DNA of 64,000 nt from Acidobacteriota bacterium (GTDB taxonomy: Bacteria; Acidobacteriota; Terriglobia; Terriglobales; Acidobacteriaceae), in the NCBI GenBank assembly GCA_021780315.1, contig JAJXYY010000007.1, positions 54,667-118,666 on the forward strand. Direction: 5' to 3'. Position 1 is the stretch's first letter. Every line of letters begins with the position of its first letter. The notes beneath the pieces are model-generated. The model had not been told where the DNA came from. It searched no databases and was given only the letters and a program-made list of their open reading frames with translations. The position numbers and the translations under genes are program-made. Shown one piece after another: positions 17,746-27,899 of this stretch.

Positions 17746-19188
17746 ATGACTTTTTCATTCACCACCGCACGACGCAAAACCCTCCGTACGCAGGTCGTGA
17801 TGGTGGTGCTGGGGTGTTTGCTGGTGGCCGGATCCATCCGTTCCCTCCCGGCACAATCTCCTCCGGCAAGCAGCACACTGCACATGACGGCTACCGACCG
17901 TAAGGCGCTGGAGACCGCTCTGGATGCCTACGATCAGGGCAATGCAGCCGCAGCCGAACCCGTACTGCGCGACCTTACCCGGCGCTATCCCGGCAGCTAC
18001 GAAGCCAACGAGGCGCTAGGAAGTCTCTACGTGGAGTCCGGTGCTGAAACCCAGGCCCTGCCGTATCTGGAACATGCCTGTGCAATCGCTCCGCGGCAGG
18101 CAATCGCCCATGCAAATCTCGGTGCCGCGTACTTGAAGCTCAGTCGAACCACGGACGCGATTCGCGAGTTGCAAAAGGCAACCGTGCTGGAACCAAAGAA
18201 CGGCGCTACCCAATCGAATCTAGGCCAGGCGCTGATGCTGGCCAACCAGCCCACCACAGCGGCGAAGGCCTTTGCGATCGCCAGTGCAGCCGCTCCGCAG
18301 GACTGGGGACTGCGATACAACTGGGCGCTCGCGCTCTACACCGCTGGCTCCACGGAGCAGGCTGCAGCCGTGCTCGCCAAGATTCCTGCCGCCTCCATGT
18401 CCGATCAGGCACACGCGCTGGCAGGTGACGTCGAGGAGAAACTCGGTCACTTCAAAGAGGCGGTATTGCACTACCAGGCAGCAGCGCAGATCAACCCAAG
18501 CGAGGCCAATCTGTACACCCTGACGGTAGAGTTTTTGCGGCACTGGACCTGGGACGAAGCCTTGCAGATTGCGAACTACGGCGCTGCCCGCTATCCGGCG
18601 GCAACCCGATTCAAGGTGGCAGCCGGCATCGCGCTGTATGGCAATAGCAAGTACCCGGCGGCAGTGGAAGCGCTCGCACCGCTACTCGCCAGCGATCCCG
18701 ACAACGCACTCTACGCCGATCTGCTGGGGCGCAGTTGCAGCCTGATCGCCGAGGGCGAAAGCGCGGACTGCAATGGGCTGGAGGAGTTTGCGCGGCGGCA
18801 TCCTGACAATGCCCAGGCCGCGCTCTACGCTGCCACCGGCATCCTGCATCGTCCCGCCGCACAGCAGGACACCGCCAAGGTAGAGCAGTTCCTCAACCAG
18901 GCCATCGCAGCCGATCCCAAGCTCGCACAGGCGTACTATCAGCTTGGGGTGCTGGAGCAGCAGCGTTCCCAGTGGAAGCAGAGCGCCGTGGTGCTCGAGA
19001 AGGCGATCGCCCTGCGCCCTGCCTATCCGGAGGCGCACTATCGACTCTCGCGGGCCTACGCCCACCTCGGCATGCGCGAGCAGGCGCAGCAGCAGATGGC
19101 CCTGCAGCAGCAGTACAGCCAGCAGGAGAAAGACAACCTGAACGCCAGGATGCAGGAGGTCGTGACATTTCTACTCAAGACCAATTGA
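17746..19188 (+). CDS. Secreted or membrane-anchored tetratricopeptide-repeat protein
   Basis: A 480-residue protein with an N-terminal signal segment (VVMVVLGCLLVAGSI) and many TPR units from about residue 45 to the end. The clearest repeats are AYDQGNAAAAEPVLRDLTRR, QAIAHANLGAAYLKLSRTTD, PKLAQAYYQLGVLEQQRSQW and AYPEAHYRLSRAYAHLGMRE. It ends in a Gln-rich helix (QQQMALQQQYSQQEK). TPR arrays bind protein partners; the location is probably periplasmic. Its stop overlaps an in-frame TTG (19185) of the next gene, so TPR, AlkP-like and unknown genes form one operon. It may serve as scaffold for the neighbouring exported enzyme; that is inference. Confidence 0.85.
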   Translation: MTFSFTTARRKTLRTQVVMVVLGCLLVAGSIRSLPAQSPPASSTLHMTATDRKALETALDAYDQGNAAAAEPVLRDLTRRYPGSYEANEALGSLYVESGAETQALPYLEHACAIAPRQAIAHANLGAAYLKLSRTTDAIRELQKATVLEPKNGATQSNLGQALMLANQPTTAAKAFAIASAAAPQDWGLRYNWALALYTAGSTEQAAAVLAKIPAASMSDQAHALAGDVEEKLGHFKEAVLHYQAAAQINPSEANLYTLTVEFLRHWTWDEALQIANYGAARYPAATRFKVAAGIALYGNSKYPAAVEALAPLLASDPDNALYADLLGRSCSLIAEGESADCNGLEEFARRHPDNAQAALYAATGILHRPAAQQDTAKVEQFLNQAIAADPKLAQAYYQLGVLEQQRSQWKQSAVVLEKAIALRPAYPEAHYRLSRAYAHLGMREQAQQQMALQQQYSQQEKDNLNARMQEVVTFLLKTN

Positions 19189-19205
19189 ATGCAACGCTGC
19201 ACAGC

Positions 19206-20336
19206 ATGGCAGCCAAGCAGGGCTGGGACCGCCGGCAGTTTCTCCGTGCGGCCGCCGGTACAGCCGCCAGCAGTGCAATGTTCGGGTTCAGCCCGCTGCG
19301 TGCGATGAATCGACCCCGCGGCCAGAAGGCGGTAGTGGTTACGTTTGGTGGTGGCGCCCGCGATGAAGAGACCTTCGCACCGGACGGACAGGAAAACATC
19401 CCCCGGATGCTGACCGAACTCATCCCGCAAAGCACGTTCTTCACCCAGGTAATCAACCACGGAATTCTAGGCCACTATGTCGCTACCGCATCGCTGGCAA
19501 CGGGAGCCTACGAAACCCTGAATAACTTTGCCCTGACGCCGCCGCAAAGCCCTACGGTCTTCGAGTACTTTCGCAAGGACCTCAAGCGGCCCGCTCAGGA
19601 CGCATGGGTGGTTGCTCCCAGCAATGGCTTCAACAAGATCGGGTGCAGCGATAGCCGCTTATACGGCCCCAACTACGGCGCGCAAGTTTTGCTACCAAAA
19701 CAGTTACTTACTGCGGCCATGGGCGGTCGCTCCGGCATCGACTATGAGCACCTGCTGCGCGATAACTACGAATCGCCCACCTCGACTCCAACACCGCAGG
19801 CGCAGGCTGAGGACATACATAAGACCGCTGAGATTCTGAAGCTGTCGCTGGACGACTTTCGAAGTCACGCGCAGAGCCTGGCCAGTCCCGATGAATTGTC
19901 CGTGTTCATTGCCCGCCAACTGATGCAGCAACAGGCGCCGAGCCTGCTCTGGATCACCCTGCACGACATTGATATCGCACACTCTGGCGCATACTCGTTG
20001 TATATCGATGGCATTCGCCGCTCCGACCGTTTGTGTGCGGAGATCTGGCAGGCGATTGAGACCAATCCGGAGTACAAGGGTCGGACGACGATGTTTATTC
20101 TGCCCGACTTCGGACGCGACTCCGACCTCAACCCGGGCGGCAACGGCTTCCAGCACCACCGCACCGGCGATGCCCTGTCGCGGACCACGTGGATGATGGT
20201 CATGGGGCCCGGAGTGCGGCAAAACGTCGTCGTAGACCGCCCAGTGGACTCGCTCGACTTGGTGCCAACGCTCGGATCGCTGCTTGGGTTTTCGCCCAAA
20301 CTGGCCAAGGGCCAACCCCTGCGGGAGGTGCTCTAG
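19206..20336 (+). CDS. Tat-exported alkaline-phosphatase-superfamily (DUF1501/sulfatase-like) protein
   Basis: A 376-residue protein with a Tat signal (DRRQFLRAAAGTAASS) directly at the N-terminus. The body resembles the metal-dependent AlkP/sulfatase fold: TFGGGARDEE near the first metal site, TASLATGAYET, LHDIDIAHSGAYSLYIDGIR, then PDFGRDSD and FQHHRTGDA, which supply the Asp and His ligands late in the fold. The reaction is unknown; phosphoester or sulfoester hydrolysis is possible. ATG 19206 is listed; TTG 19185, overlapping the TPR stop, is an alternative giving seven more residues. It is followed after two bases by the unknown gene at 20339, indicating tight coupling. Confidence 0.75.
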   Translation: MAAKQGWDRRQFLRAAAGTAASSAMFGFSPLRAMNRPRGQKAVVVTFGGGARDEETFAPDGQENIPRMLTELIPQSTFFTQVINHGILGHYVATASLATGAYETLNNFALTPPQSPTVFEYFRKDLKRPAQDAWVVAPSNGFNKIGCSDSRLYGPNYGAQVLLPKQLLTAAMGGRSGIDYEHLLRDNYESPTSTPTPQAQAEDIHKTAEILKLSLDDFRSHAQSLASPDELSVFIARQLMQQQAPSLLWITLHDIDIAHSGAYSLYIDGIRRSDRLCAEIWQAIETNPEYKGRTTMFILPDFGRDSDLNPGGNGFQHHRTGDALSRTTWMMVMGPGVRQNVVVDRPVDSLDLVPTLGSLLGFSPKLAKGQPLREVL

Positions 20337-20338
20337 TC

Positions 20339-21562
20339 ATGCTGCCTCCACAACTCAAAACTACGGATTTTGCCGGCTATCCTCCCCAGGCCCAGCAGGT
20401 CGCGACGGAGCATATCGCCCTGCTGCAGCAACTGCCGCTCGCGTTTGCAGGCATCCTCCTGCGCGAGGTGATCGCGTACGACTGGCGCTTCCCGGCAGAG
20501 CGCCGGCAGGTGGACGGTCAAATGATGCACCTCGGAGCCATGACAGCTACAGAGCTGACCCAGCGGATGCAGGGGTTCGCCGGGCTGCGGCTCAGCCCGG
20601 ATTTAGAGCGAACCAAATGGGTTACAAATCCATCCGGCTTTATGGAGCAACTGACCGCGTGGCTCTGGAGCACCCATCAGATGGAGGACTTCAAGCGCAT
20701 CGCAGATAGTTACGCCGCATATCTCTCGGAGGTAATGCCGTCGCCGCTGCCCGCAATGCCGCGTATGGGTCTCGTGATCGCCGGGCAAGGTGTGGCGCAG
20801 GCGGACTATCCACTCTTTCGCAAGCTGCGTCCCCAGGGTGTGCATCTGACCCGAGTAAAGCCTGAAGGCGGCCTGCAGATTTTGATGGATGCCGCAGCGA
20901 AGCGGGCCAGCGACGACCCGCAGGCAACCCCCAGATTTGCACACTGGTACATCGACGGCGGCACCGCGCTTGCATCCAGTGGGCTCACGCAGGTCTCCTA
21001 CGACGGCCTCGCGCAGACCCGAACCATGCTGCTGAACCGAACCCAGCAAGCCATTCAATCCGGCGGCATGGGCCCGGAGGCCCTGCGCAGCCTGCTAGCC
21101 CAGATGAAGCCCGAGGATGTCGGCCTGATCGGCAAGGTGGGTGCGCCTCCAGACGAGTCGGTGCTCAATCACTTCCAGTTGTCCTTGCTCACCGAAGGCT
21201 CAGGCACGCAGATCTTTGCGACGACGTTTGTCCAGTGGGCCGCACGCGAGTGTCTGCGCCGGGCACAGCCCGAAACCATTCTCACCCGCTATGCGCCGCG
21301 GCAGGAACTGCAGCCCATGAACGCGATGTTGAGCGGAGCCAAGGCCGCCGCACCCGATCCTCATGGTTCCCTGGTCGATGCCGACATGGGAGCGTACTAC
21401 ACCTGGCTCAACATGACGCGCTTGCCCGGTGCCGACCAGATTCGCTTTCTGGCCTGGTTTGAAGCGCATCAGGAAGCAGTCGTGATCGGGCCGGGCCTGC
21501 CGCGAGGAACCAGATCCGACTCCCCCATGGACATGCATCAGGTGCTCAAGCTGCTGGCGTAG
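20339..21562 (+). CDS. Conserved-looking protein of unknown function in TPR/AlkP-like operon
   Basis: I do not recognise the family. The 407-residue product has no signal peptide or membrane segment, so it is predicted cytosolic. The first 180 residues are helix-rich (QQVATEHIALLQQLPLAFAG, LERTKW, MEDFKRIADSYAAYLSEV). The middle has an alternating pattern with MGLVIAGQGVAQADYPLFRK, HWYIDGG and MLLNRTQQAIQ, and the C-terminus includes DADMGAYYTWLNMTRLPGAD and FLAWFEAHQEAVVIGPGLPRG. GGGAGG lies about ten bases before ATG 20339. The start is two bases past the AlkP-like stop, so the two proteins are probably made together. Function is not assigned. Confidence 0.75.
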   Translation: MLPPQLKTTDFAGYPPQAQQVATEHIALLQQLPLAFAGILLREVIAYDWRFPAERRQVDGQMMHLGAMTATELTQRMQGFAGLRLSPDLERTKWVTNPSGFMEQLTAWLWSTHQMEDFKRIADSYAAYLSEVMPSPLPAMPRMGLVIAGQGVAQADYPLFRKLRPQGVHLTRVKPEGGLQILMDAAAKRASDDPQATPRFAHWYIDGGTALASSGLTQVSYDGLAQTRTMLLNRTQQAIQSGGMGPEALRSLLAQMKPEDVGLIGKVGAPPDESVLNHFQLSLLTEGSGTQIFATTFVQWAARECLRRAQPETILTRYAPRQELQPMNAMLSGAKAAAPDPHGSLVDADMGAYYTWLNMTRLPGADQIRFLAWFEAHQEAVVIGPGLPRGTRSDSPMDMHQVLKLLA

Positions 21563-21581
21563 CTCTTATGCGTCCACACAC

Positions 21582-21615
21582 AAACGAGGGAGGCCACCGC
21601 GGCCTCCCTCGTTTT
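21582..21615. terminator. Bidirectional terminator between convergent genes
   Basis: A 14-bp perfect stem (21582-21595 with 21601-21614) has a 5-base loop ACCGC. It ends in TTTT on the plus strand and in a T-rich arm on the minus strand. It serves the plus-strand operon ending at 21562 and the GH42 gene ending at 21630. Confidence 0.85.
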
Positions 21616-21629
21616 GCGTGTCACAGGTT

Positions 21630-23720
21630 TTAGTGTGCTGCGGAAAGCACCGCAACTCCGTACCGTGGCAGCTTCACCGAGTGTACTGAGCCCCCGTTCA
21701 GCACGTCCTGCATCGCGCTCGGAGTGCTGATCGTCTGCTCCTGGCTCGAGAAGTTGACCAGGATGAAGACCTTGCCATGATCGCCCTCGCGGGGATAGAC
21801 GTCCACTCCCGCAGGCACTGCGCCAAACTTGGCTTTCACTCCGCTCATGTCAGTCATCCACTTGGCGGCCTTGGCCAGGCTGTCAGCATCCAGCCACGCC
21901 CCGATGTAGGTGATGCTGCCCTTACCCACCTTGCGGGTAATGGCTGCCGGCTGATCGTCGAGCCAGCCGTTGCTCTTGCCATAGCGCATCAGCACCTTGG
22001 TATCGGCATCCTTGGCGCTCAGCAGCTCGGCCCATTCTTTGCTGGTCCCAGTGCCCCATGCGCCGGAGACCGCGACGGGTGCGGTCAGGGCGTAGTACTG
22101 TTCCACGCGGCCACCCAGCAGCGAAACCAGCGGGCCCGGTTGGCGCGCCGTCTGCAGTCCGTTGTCGACGTCCTTCATGCCCGTGCGCTGCCCCAGAACA
22201 AGGTTGCCGCCCTGCTCCACGTATGCCAGCAGGTTCTTCGCCTCAGCATCGGAGAGCACATTCAGCCCCGGTGCCACCACCAGCTTGTACTGGCTTAGCG
22301 ATACAGAAGGGTTGACGATATCGATCGACTGGGCAATATCGCGCAGCGGCTTGTAGTAGCTGACGATCTCCTCGACAGGATCGTAGTTGGCGTTGTGGCG
22401 CTGCCAGTTGATCGCCCAGCGGCTGTCGTAGGAGTGCAGAATGGCGACGTCCGACTTCACGCTCGTTCCAGCCAGGGCCGGGCCAGCCTTGGCAAACTCC
22501 TGGCCAAGCTGCGCGACTTCCGTGTACAGCGGCACCGGCGTGCCATCGGCGCCGACCAGCGTCCCGTGGTACTCCTCCTGACCGTTCAGCGCGCTGCGCC
22601 ACTGCCAGTAACTCACCGCATCCGCACCGTGGCCCACATCGTGCCACGCCATCGCGCGTACCTCGCCCTTGTCGAGCGCGTTGTTGATCTTGGCCCAGTT
22701 CACTGAGCCAGGCTGTGTCTCCATCACCCAGAAGTTCTTGCGCAGAAAACCCCGGGTCAGATCGTGCGCCGCACCGTTGCGATACGGATCCAACTGACCC
22801 GTGCCCACATAATCGTCCCATGACGCCAGGTCCAGATCCTGGCTCACCGTGTAGTGGTCGTAGCCGTCGAACCAGCCCATCATGTTCGTGGTAATGAACT
22901 GGTGCTCCGAGTTCGGACGAATCACGTCCAGTTGATTCTTCTGGTACGCCCGCCAGGTATCGCTGACAAAGCGCTTCCAGCTCAGCAGCAGGCCAGGATT
23001 GCCGTACTTCGTCTCGATCGGAACCTGGTTCCAGTTGCTGTACGTCTCGCTCCAGTACGAGGTCGTCCAGCGCGCATTCAGGTTGTCGAGCGTACCGTAG
23101 CGTTGCTTCAGCCAGTCCTGAAACATGGCCTTCGTCGCGTCGTCGAAGGAGATGTTGCCGTACTCATTGTCGATCTGCCAGCCGATCACGTTGGGATTGT
23201 GGCCAAAGCGCTTCGCCAGTTCCAGCGCCATCGCGCGGGTCTTCTCCAGATACTTGGGATTCGCCCAGTTGAACTGTTCGCGATTGCCGTGCTGGTCCTT
23301 GCGCCCGTCTTCCTCGGTGCGCAGGGTCTCGGGATACTTCTGCGTCAGCCAGGCTGGCGGCGCCGCACCAGGGGTGCCGATCACCGTGGTAATGCCGTGC
23401 CGGGCAGCGGCGGCCACAGCGCGGTCCAGCCAATCCAGGTCATACTGCCCATCCTGTGGCTCCATCCGGCTCCACGCAAACTCACCCACCCGCACCATGC
23501 GGATCCCGGCCTTTTGCATCAACTCCAGGTCGGCATCCCAGCGCGATTCAGGCCACTGTTCGGGGTACCATGCCGTACCCAGCACCAGCGGCGGTGCGGT
23601 AGCGGTGGCGGTCTGCGCATGCAAGGCAGGCTGCAGCCCAGGCAGGGTCAGCGCAGGCATAGTAACTGCCACTGCGGCAAGGACGAGGGACGCGATACGG
23701 ACGATCGGGAGGGCTTTCAA
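21630..23720 (-). CDS. Exported GH42 beta-galactosidase
   Basis: A 696-residue glycoside hydrolase family 42 enzyme: a TIM-barrel retaining beta-galactosidase hydrolysing terminal beta-D-galactosides. The signal peptide covers about 1-36 (ending ALHAQ), so it acts outside the cytoplasm. The catalytic domain (about 45-400) starts with GTAWYPEQWPESRW; the acid/base is Glu186 in WQIDNEYG and the nucleophile Glu334 in FWVMETQPG. A trimerisation-like beta/alpha domain follows (SDVAILHSYDSRWAINW) and a C-terminal beta domain. The start is TTG 23720, set by AGGAG seven bases upstream. It is divergent from glpF, with a LacI-type operator 76 bases upstream of its start. Family assignment is firm; the natural substrate is not. 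Confidence 0.92.
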   Translation of the reverse strand: MKALPIVRIASLVLAAVAVTMPALTLPGLQPALHAQTATATAPPLVLGTAWYPEQWPESRWDADLELMQKAGIRMVRVGEFAWSRMEPQDGQYDLDWLDRAVAAAARHGITTVIGTPGAAPPAWLTQKYPETLRTEEDGRKDQHGNREQFNWANPKYLEKTRAMALELAKRFGHNPNVIGWQIDNEYGNISFDDATKAMFQDWLKQRYGTLDNLNARWTTSYWSETYSNWNQVPIETKYGNPGLLLSWKRFVSDTWRAYQKNQLDVIRPNSEHQFITTNMMGWFDGYDHYTVSQDLDLASWDDYVGTGQLDPYRNGAAHDLTRGFLRKNFWVMETQPGSVNWAKINNALDKGEVRAMAWHDVGHGADAVSYWQWRSALNGQEEYHGTLVGADGTPVPLYTEVAQLGQEFAKAGPALAGTSVKSDVAILHSYDSRWAINWQRHNANYDPVEEIVSYYKPLRDIAQSIDIVNPSVSLSQYKLVVAPGLNVLSDAEAKNLLAYVEQGGNLVLGQRTGMKDVDNGLQTARQPGPLVSLLGGRVEQYYALTAPVAVSGAWGTGTSKEWAELLSAKDADTKVLMRYGKSNGWLDDQPAAITRKVGKGSITYIGAWLDADSLAKAAKWMTDMSGVKAKFGAVPAGVDVYPREGDHGKVFILVNFSSQEQTISTPSAMQDVLNGGSVHSVKLPRYGVAVLSAAH

Positions 23721-24029
23721 GCGAGTGCTCCTGTTTGAGATCAGCGATGAGAAAACTAGGTTGAAGTTCGAGTTCAGGGCAGGATTCCACTAAAAATGTA
23801 ACTGATTACATTCGCGACCGGAAGTTTCTTCGCAAAGCCTGCGTTTGAACGGTATCCTCCTGCTGTGCCGGTGTCAATGGCTTGCGCGGTGCTGAAAAAA
23901 TCGGTACATCTTGGCAGGTGGTAAGGCTCGCCTTGCCCGCGGTAAAGTGCGTTGAAACAATGCAGCGACAGCAGGTAGCGCCGAACGCTGGTCATACATG
24001 CCCGCGGCGGAAGAGAGGCTAGGTAGAGG
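23721..24029. promoter_or_regulatory. Shared regulatory region of GH42 and glpF
   Basis: This 309-base divergent intergenic region contains no gene. It holds the palindrome at 23796-23811 (listed separately). Near the glpF end, GAGAGG at about 24011-24016 can serve as its ribosome binding site. No clear -35/-10 pair is seen. Confidence 0.5.
23796..23811. promoter_or_regulatory. LacI-type operator, copy A (GH42 | glpF)
   Basis: ATGTAACTGATTACAT: perfect 6-bp arms ATGTAA and TTACAT around four bases. It lies 76 bases upstream of the GH42 start and about 220 bases upstream of glpF. The same arms occur at 27981 and 37928. Confidence 0.75.
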
Positions 24030-24770
24030 ATGGTTCACTCGCTGGTTTCACCCTTCATGGGTGAGTTTATGGGGACGATGGTGTTGGTCCTGCTGGGCGA
24101 CGGCGTCGTCGCCGGCGTGCTCCTGAAACGCTCCAAAGGCGAAGGCGCGGGCTGGCTGACGATCACCACCGCATGGGGAATCGCGGTCTTTGCCGGGGTC
24201 GTTACCTCGACCGCATGGGGCAGCCCTGACGCCCATCTGAACCCTGCGATCACCGTTGCCTCAGCCATCCTGACCGGCGACTTCCACAAGCTGCCAATCT
24301 ACATCCCAGCACAGATCCTCGGCGCCATGGCCGGCGCGCTGCTGGTCTGGCTGGCATACCTGCCGCACTGGGCCATCACCGACGATGCCGATGCCAAACT
24401 CGGCTGCTTCTGCACCATCCCCGCTATCCGCAAACCGTGGGCCAACGCCATCGCCGAGATCATCGGCTCCTACGTCCTGTTCCTCGTCATCGCCGGAATC
24501 ACCTCCAAGGCTCTGGGCGGCACCATGGGCGTAGCCGTCGGATTGTCGCCCTTTCTGGTGGGCTTCCTCGTGTGGGGCATTGGCATGTCCCTGGGCGGAC
24601 CCACCGGATACGCGATCAACCCGGCACGTGACTTCGGACCCCGTCTCGCTCACACGCTGCTGCCCATTGCCGGTAAGCGCGACGGCGACTGGGGCTATGC
24701 CTGGGTACCCATCCTCGGACCCATCCTCGGAGCTGTACTGGCCGCGCTGACAATCAAGCTCTTTGGCTAA
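24030..24770 (+). CDS. glpF: MIP-family glycerol facilitator
   Basis: A 246-residue aquaglyceroporin of the inner membrane, carrying glycerol by facilitated diffusion. Six membrane helices and two half-helices are visible with the two NPA boxes at 71-73 (HLNPAIT) and 197-199 (INPARD). The Asp after the second NPAR is typical of glycerol facilitators as opposed to water channels. AEIIGSYVLFLVIAG and GGPTGYAINPARDFG are conserved family stretches. It stands alone on the plus strand, divergent from the GH42 gene and convergent with glpD, with a LacI-type operator in its upstream region. The function pairs directly with glpK and glpD downstream. Confidence 0.93.
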   Translation: MVHSLVSPFMGEFMGTMVLVLLGDGVVAGVLLKRSKGEGAGWLTITTAWGIAVFAGVVTSTAWGSPDAHLNPAITVASAILTGDFHKLPIYIPAQILGAMAGALLVWLAYLPHWAITDDADAKLGCFCTIPAIRKPWANAIAEIIGSYVLFLVIAGITSKALGGTMGVAVGLSPFLVGFLVWGIGMSLGGPTGYAINPARDFGPRLAHTLLPIAGKRDGDWGYAWVPILGPILGAVLAALTIKLFG

Positions 24771-24834
24771 CCCTTGTAGCCTCGTAGTGCGTGCTGGGCC
24801 GCAGAGCCGGACGGTGTCTTGGGCTATCCTTCAC

Positions 24835-26409
24835 TTAGCTCCGATACACGTAACCCTCGGCAATCGCGCGGAAGCTCTGCACCTGTTGTTCCTGCCAGGC
24901 AGCATCGCGACCCAGTTCCGACGCCAGGCAAGCAGCAACCACCGGAGCCGCATCCATCGCGGCGCGGGCATCCAGAAACAGTGCGCGGGTCCGACGAGCG
25001 AGCACGTCGTCCACCGTACGCGCCATCTCGTGCCGCACCGCCCACACCGCCTCGGCAACCCGATACGGCAACTGCGGATGCAGACGAGCCCCCAGCTGCG
25101 GCGAGGACGCAGCCAGCGCGTCGATCGCAGGCTGATCGCTGCCGTAAAGAGGAATATCCTGCGCCGTCGTTGCCCCGTGCGCGGCCTCTTCGCTCCACCC
25201 GTGCAGCCGTAGCTCCTGCGTGGCAGACGGACGTTGTGGCAGGCCAGCCGTCCGCGCCGCGATGTCAACCGCATCCTCAGCCATCCGGCGGTACGTGGTC
25301 CATTTGCCTCCAGTCACCGACACCAGATGCGACGCCGAGACCAGCACCGTATGCTCACGCGACAGTGCGGCCGTGCTCTTGGCACCCTGTTTACGCACCA
25401 GTGGCCGCAGTCCCGACCACATGCTCAGAATCTCGCTGTCCTCAGGACGTCGCCCAAAGTACAGCTCAATGTGGTGCTTCAGGAACGATCTTTCCATCTC
25501 CATCGCACGCGGCTCCAGCGATGGCGCCGGCACCGGCTCATCGGTGGTACCCACCACCACCGCGCCATGCCATGGAATCGCAAACAGCACCCGGCCGTCG
25601 GCGGTCTTCGGCACCATCAGCGCATGCTGCCCGGGTAGAAAAGACTTCGGCAGCACAAAGTGAGAGCCCTGGCTGACAGAGAGTATGCCAGGGGCCTGTG
25701 GCTCGTCCAGCACCCGCACCTCGTCGGTAAAGACGCCGGTCGCATTGATCACCACCTTCGCCTGAATCTCAAACTCCGTGCCCGTCTCTTCGTCCCGAGC
25801 CACCACCCCGCACACAATTCCATTGTGCTTCAGCAGGCGAATCATCTTCACGTAGTTCACCGCCACGCCACCCAGCGATTCCAGCGTCTGCGCCAGGGCC
25901 ACCGTATAGCGCGAGTCGTCAAACTGGCCGTCGTAGTACACCACCCCGCCACTCAGGTCCTTCTGCGCGACCGTAGGCATCAGTTCATGCACTGTCGCCG
26001 CCCCCATCATGCGCGAGCGGCCAAAGCTGGCCTTGCCCGACAGCGCGTCGTACGTCTTCAACCCAATGCCGTAGAACGGAATCTCCCACTTGGCATAGGC
26101 CGGAATCACAAACGCCTGCCGCCGCACCAGGTGGGGCGCATTCCGCAACATGCGGCCGCGCTCCTTCAGAGCCTCCAGTACCAGCGAGATGTTGCCCTGC
26201 TGCAGATAGCGCACCCCACCGTGGCTCAGCTTGGTGCTGCGGCTGGACGTCGCCTTCGCAAAGTCGGCCTGCTCCAGCAGCAGTGTCCGATAACCTCGGG
26301 TGGCTGCATCCACCGCCGAGCCCAGACCCGTCGCACCGCCCCCCACGATCACCACGTCCCACGGAGCCGTCTCCGTCATTGCCTGATGCAGCGAAGCTTC
26401 CCGATTCAT
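24835..26409 (-). CDS. glpD: Aerobic glycerol-3-phosphate dehydrogenase
   Basis: A 524-residue FAD-dependent enzyme oxidising sn-glycerol-3-phosphate to dihydroxyacetone phosphate, passing electrons to quinone at the membrane. The N-terminal FAD-binding motif is [21 protein letters not shown], followed by [20 protein letters not shown], the family signature; [20 protein letters not shown] marks the late FAD contact. A C-terminal cap domain (about 410-524) is present. ATG 26409 is preceded by GGAAGG and overlaps the glpK stop (ATGA), so the two genes are translationally coupled. Converges with glpF (64-base gap). Confidence 0.93.
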   Translation of the reverse strand: MNREASLHQAMTETAPWDVVIVGGGATGLGSAVDAATRGYRTLLLEQADFAKATSSRSTKLSHGGVRYLQQGNISLVLEALKERGRMLRNAPHLVRRQAFVIPAYAKWEIPFYGIGLKTYDALSGKASFGRSRMMGAATVHELMPTVAQKDLSGGVVYYDGQFDDSRYTVALAQTLESLGGVAVNYVKMIRLLKHNGIVCGVVARDEETGTEFEIQAKVVINATGVFTDEVRVLDEPQAPGILSVSQGSHFVLPKSFLPGQHALMVPKTADGRVLFAIPWHGAVVVGTTDEPVPAPSLEPRAMEMERSFLKHHIELYFGRRPEDSEILSMWSGLRPLVRKQGAKSTAALSREHTVLVSASHLVSVTGGKWTTYRRMAEDAVDIAARTAGLPQRPSATQELRLHGWSEEAAHGATTAQDIPLYGSDQPAIDALAASSPQLGARLHPQLPYRVAEAVWAVRHEMARTVDDVLARRTRALFLDARAAMDAAPVVAACLASELGRDAAWQEQQVQSFRAIAEGYVYRS

Positions 26410-27899
26410 GCCTGACCTTCCTTTGCCCAGTCGCGCGAGCGTCCCACGGCTTCTTTCCATTGTTCCAGTTGTTGCTTGCGCGCCGCATCGCTCACTGACG
26501 AGTGGAAGGTCTTGCCGATGCTCCAGCGCGCCTCAAGCTCCTGCAGATTGGCCCAGTAGCCCGAGCCCAGTCCAGCCAGAAACGCCGCGCCCAGCACAGA
26601 CGACTCCGGCGTGCTCGACCGCACCACCGGCACCCCCAACAGGTCCGCCTGCATCTGCATCAGCAGATCGTTCTGCGACGCGCCACCGTCCACGCGCAGC
26701 TCAGGAATCGTAATGCCGGAGTCCGCCTGCATCGCGGTCAGCAGATCCGTCACCTGCAGCGCGATTCCCTCCAGCGTGGCACGGCACAGATGCGCGCGAG
26801 TCGTTCCACGCGTCAGCCCAATAATCAACCCACGAGCATGCGGATCCCAATACGGCGCGCCCAGACCAGACAACGCCGGAACAAAGTACACTCCGCCGTT
26901 ATCCGGTACCGAGCTCGCCAGTGCCTCAATCTCTGCCGACGAGCCGATGATGCCCAACCCATCGCGCAGCCACTGCACCGCCGCGCCGCCGATAAACACG
27001 CTGCCTTCCAGCGCATACTCCGTCTTGCCATCAATCTGCCACGCAATCGTCGTCAACAGTCGATTGCTCGAACTCACCGGCTTCTCGCCCGTCTGCATCA
27101 GCATGAAGCAACCCGTCCCATAGGTGTTCTTCACCATGCCGGGCCGCAGACACATCTGGCCAAACAGTGCAGCCTGCTGGTCCCCGGCAATGCCGCACAC
27201 CGGCACTCCCGGCAGCAAATCGCCGATCGTCGCACAGTTGCCGCTGGAGGCCACCACCCGCGGCATCATGCTCCGCGGTACGTCCATAATCCCCAGCAAC
27301 TCATCATCCCAGTCCAGCGTGTGGATGTTGAACAGCAGCGTCCGGGAGGCGTTCGTCACGTCGGTGATGTGGCTGTGTCCGTCGGTTAGCTTCCAGATCA
27401 CCCAGGAGTCAACCGTCCCAAACGCCAGATGGCCCTCCTCAGCCAGCGCCCGTGCCCCCGCAACATGGTCCAGTACCCAGCGGATCTTGCTGCCGGAGAA
27501 ATACGCATCCAGAATCAACCCTGTCTTCCGCTGGAATAGCGACTCAAGCTGCTGCTCACGGAGCAAGTCGCAGTAGCCGGCAGTCCGGCGGTCCTGCCAC
27601 ACCAGCGCGTTGAAGATCGGAATCCCTGTTCGCCGATCCCAGATCACCGTCGTCTCTCGCTGGTTGGTAATGCCCACCGCGCTGATATCCTGCGCGCTCA
27701 GGTGTGCCTGATCCAGCACCGCACGGATAGCCGCCAACTGCGACGACCAGATCGCCTCGGGATCCTGCTCCACCCAGCCAGGTTGCGGATAGATCTGCGG
27801 TAGTTCGCGCTGAGCCACGGCCAGAATCGTGCTGTCGCTGTCCACAATGACAGCCCGGGAACTACTCGTGCCCTGATCGAGCGCAAGGATAAAGCTCAT
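26406..27899 (-). CDS. glpK: Glycerol kinase
   Basis: A 497-residue FGGY-family kinase phosphorylating glycerol with ATP to sn-glycerol-3-phosphate, trapping the sugar alcohol in the cytosol. The phosphate loop is [12 protein letters not shown] at the N-terminus; [17 protein letters not shown] and ALVWQDRRT form the glycerol-binding site; the FGGY signature region is [21 protein letters not shown]. Length matches the family norm. ATG 27899 is chosen as the point where the FGGY domain begins; the ribosome binding site is weak. It leads the glpK-glpD operon, divergent from the GH35-like operon, with operator copy B 82 bases upstream of its start. Confidence 0.95.
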   Translation of the reverse strand: MSFILALDQGTSSSRAVIVDSDSTILAVAQRELPQIYPQPGWVEQDPEAIWSSQLAAIRAVLDQAHLSAQDISAVGITNQRETTVIWDRRTGIPIFNALVWQDRRTAGYCDLLREQQLESLFQRKTGLILDAYFSGSKIRWVLDHVAGARALAEEGHLAFGTVDSWVIWKLTDGHSHITDVTNASRTLLFNIHTLDWDDELLGIMDVPRSMMPRVVASSGNCATIGDLLPGVPVCGIAGDQQAALFGQMCLRPGMVKNTYGTGCFMLMQTGEKPVSSSNRLLTTIAWQIDGKTEYALEGSVFIGGAAVQWLRDGLGIIGSSAEIEALASSVPDNGGVYFVPALSGLGAPYWDPHARGLIIGLTRGTTRAHLCRATLEGIALQVTDLLTAMQADSGITIPELRVDGGASQNDLLMQMQADLLGVPVVRSSTPESSVLGAAFLAGLGSGYWANLQELEARWSIGKTFHSSVSDAARKQQLEQWKEAVGRSRDWAKEGQA

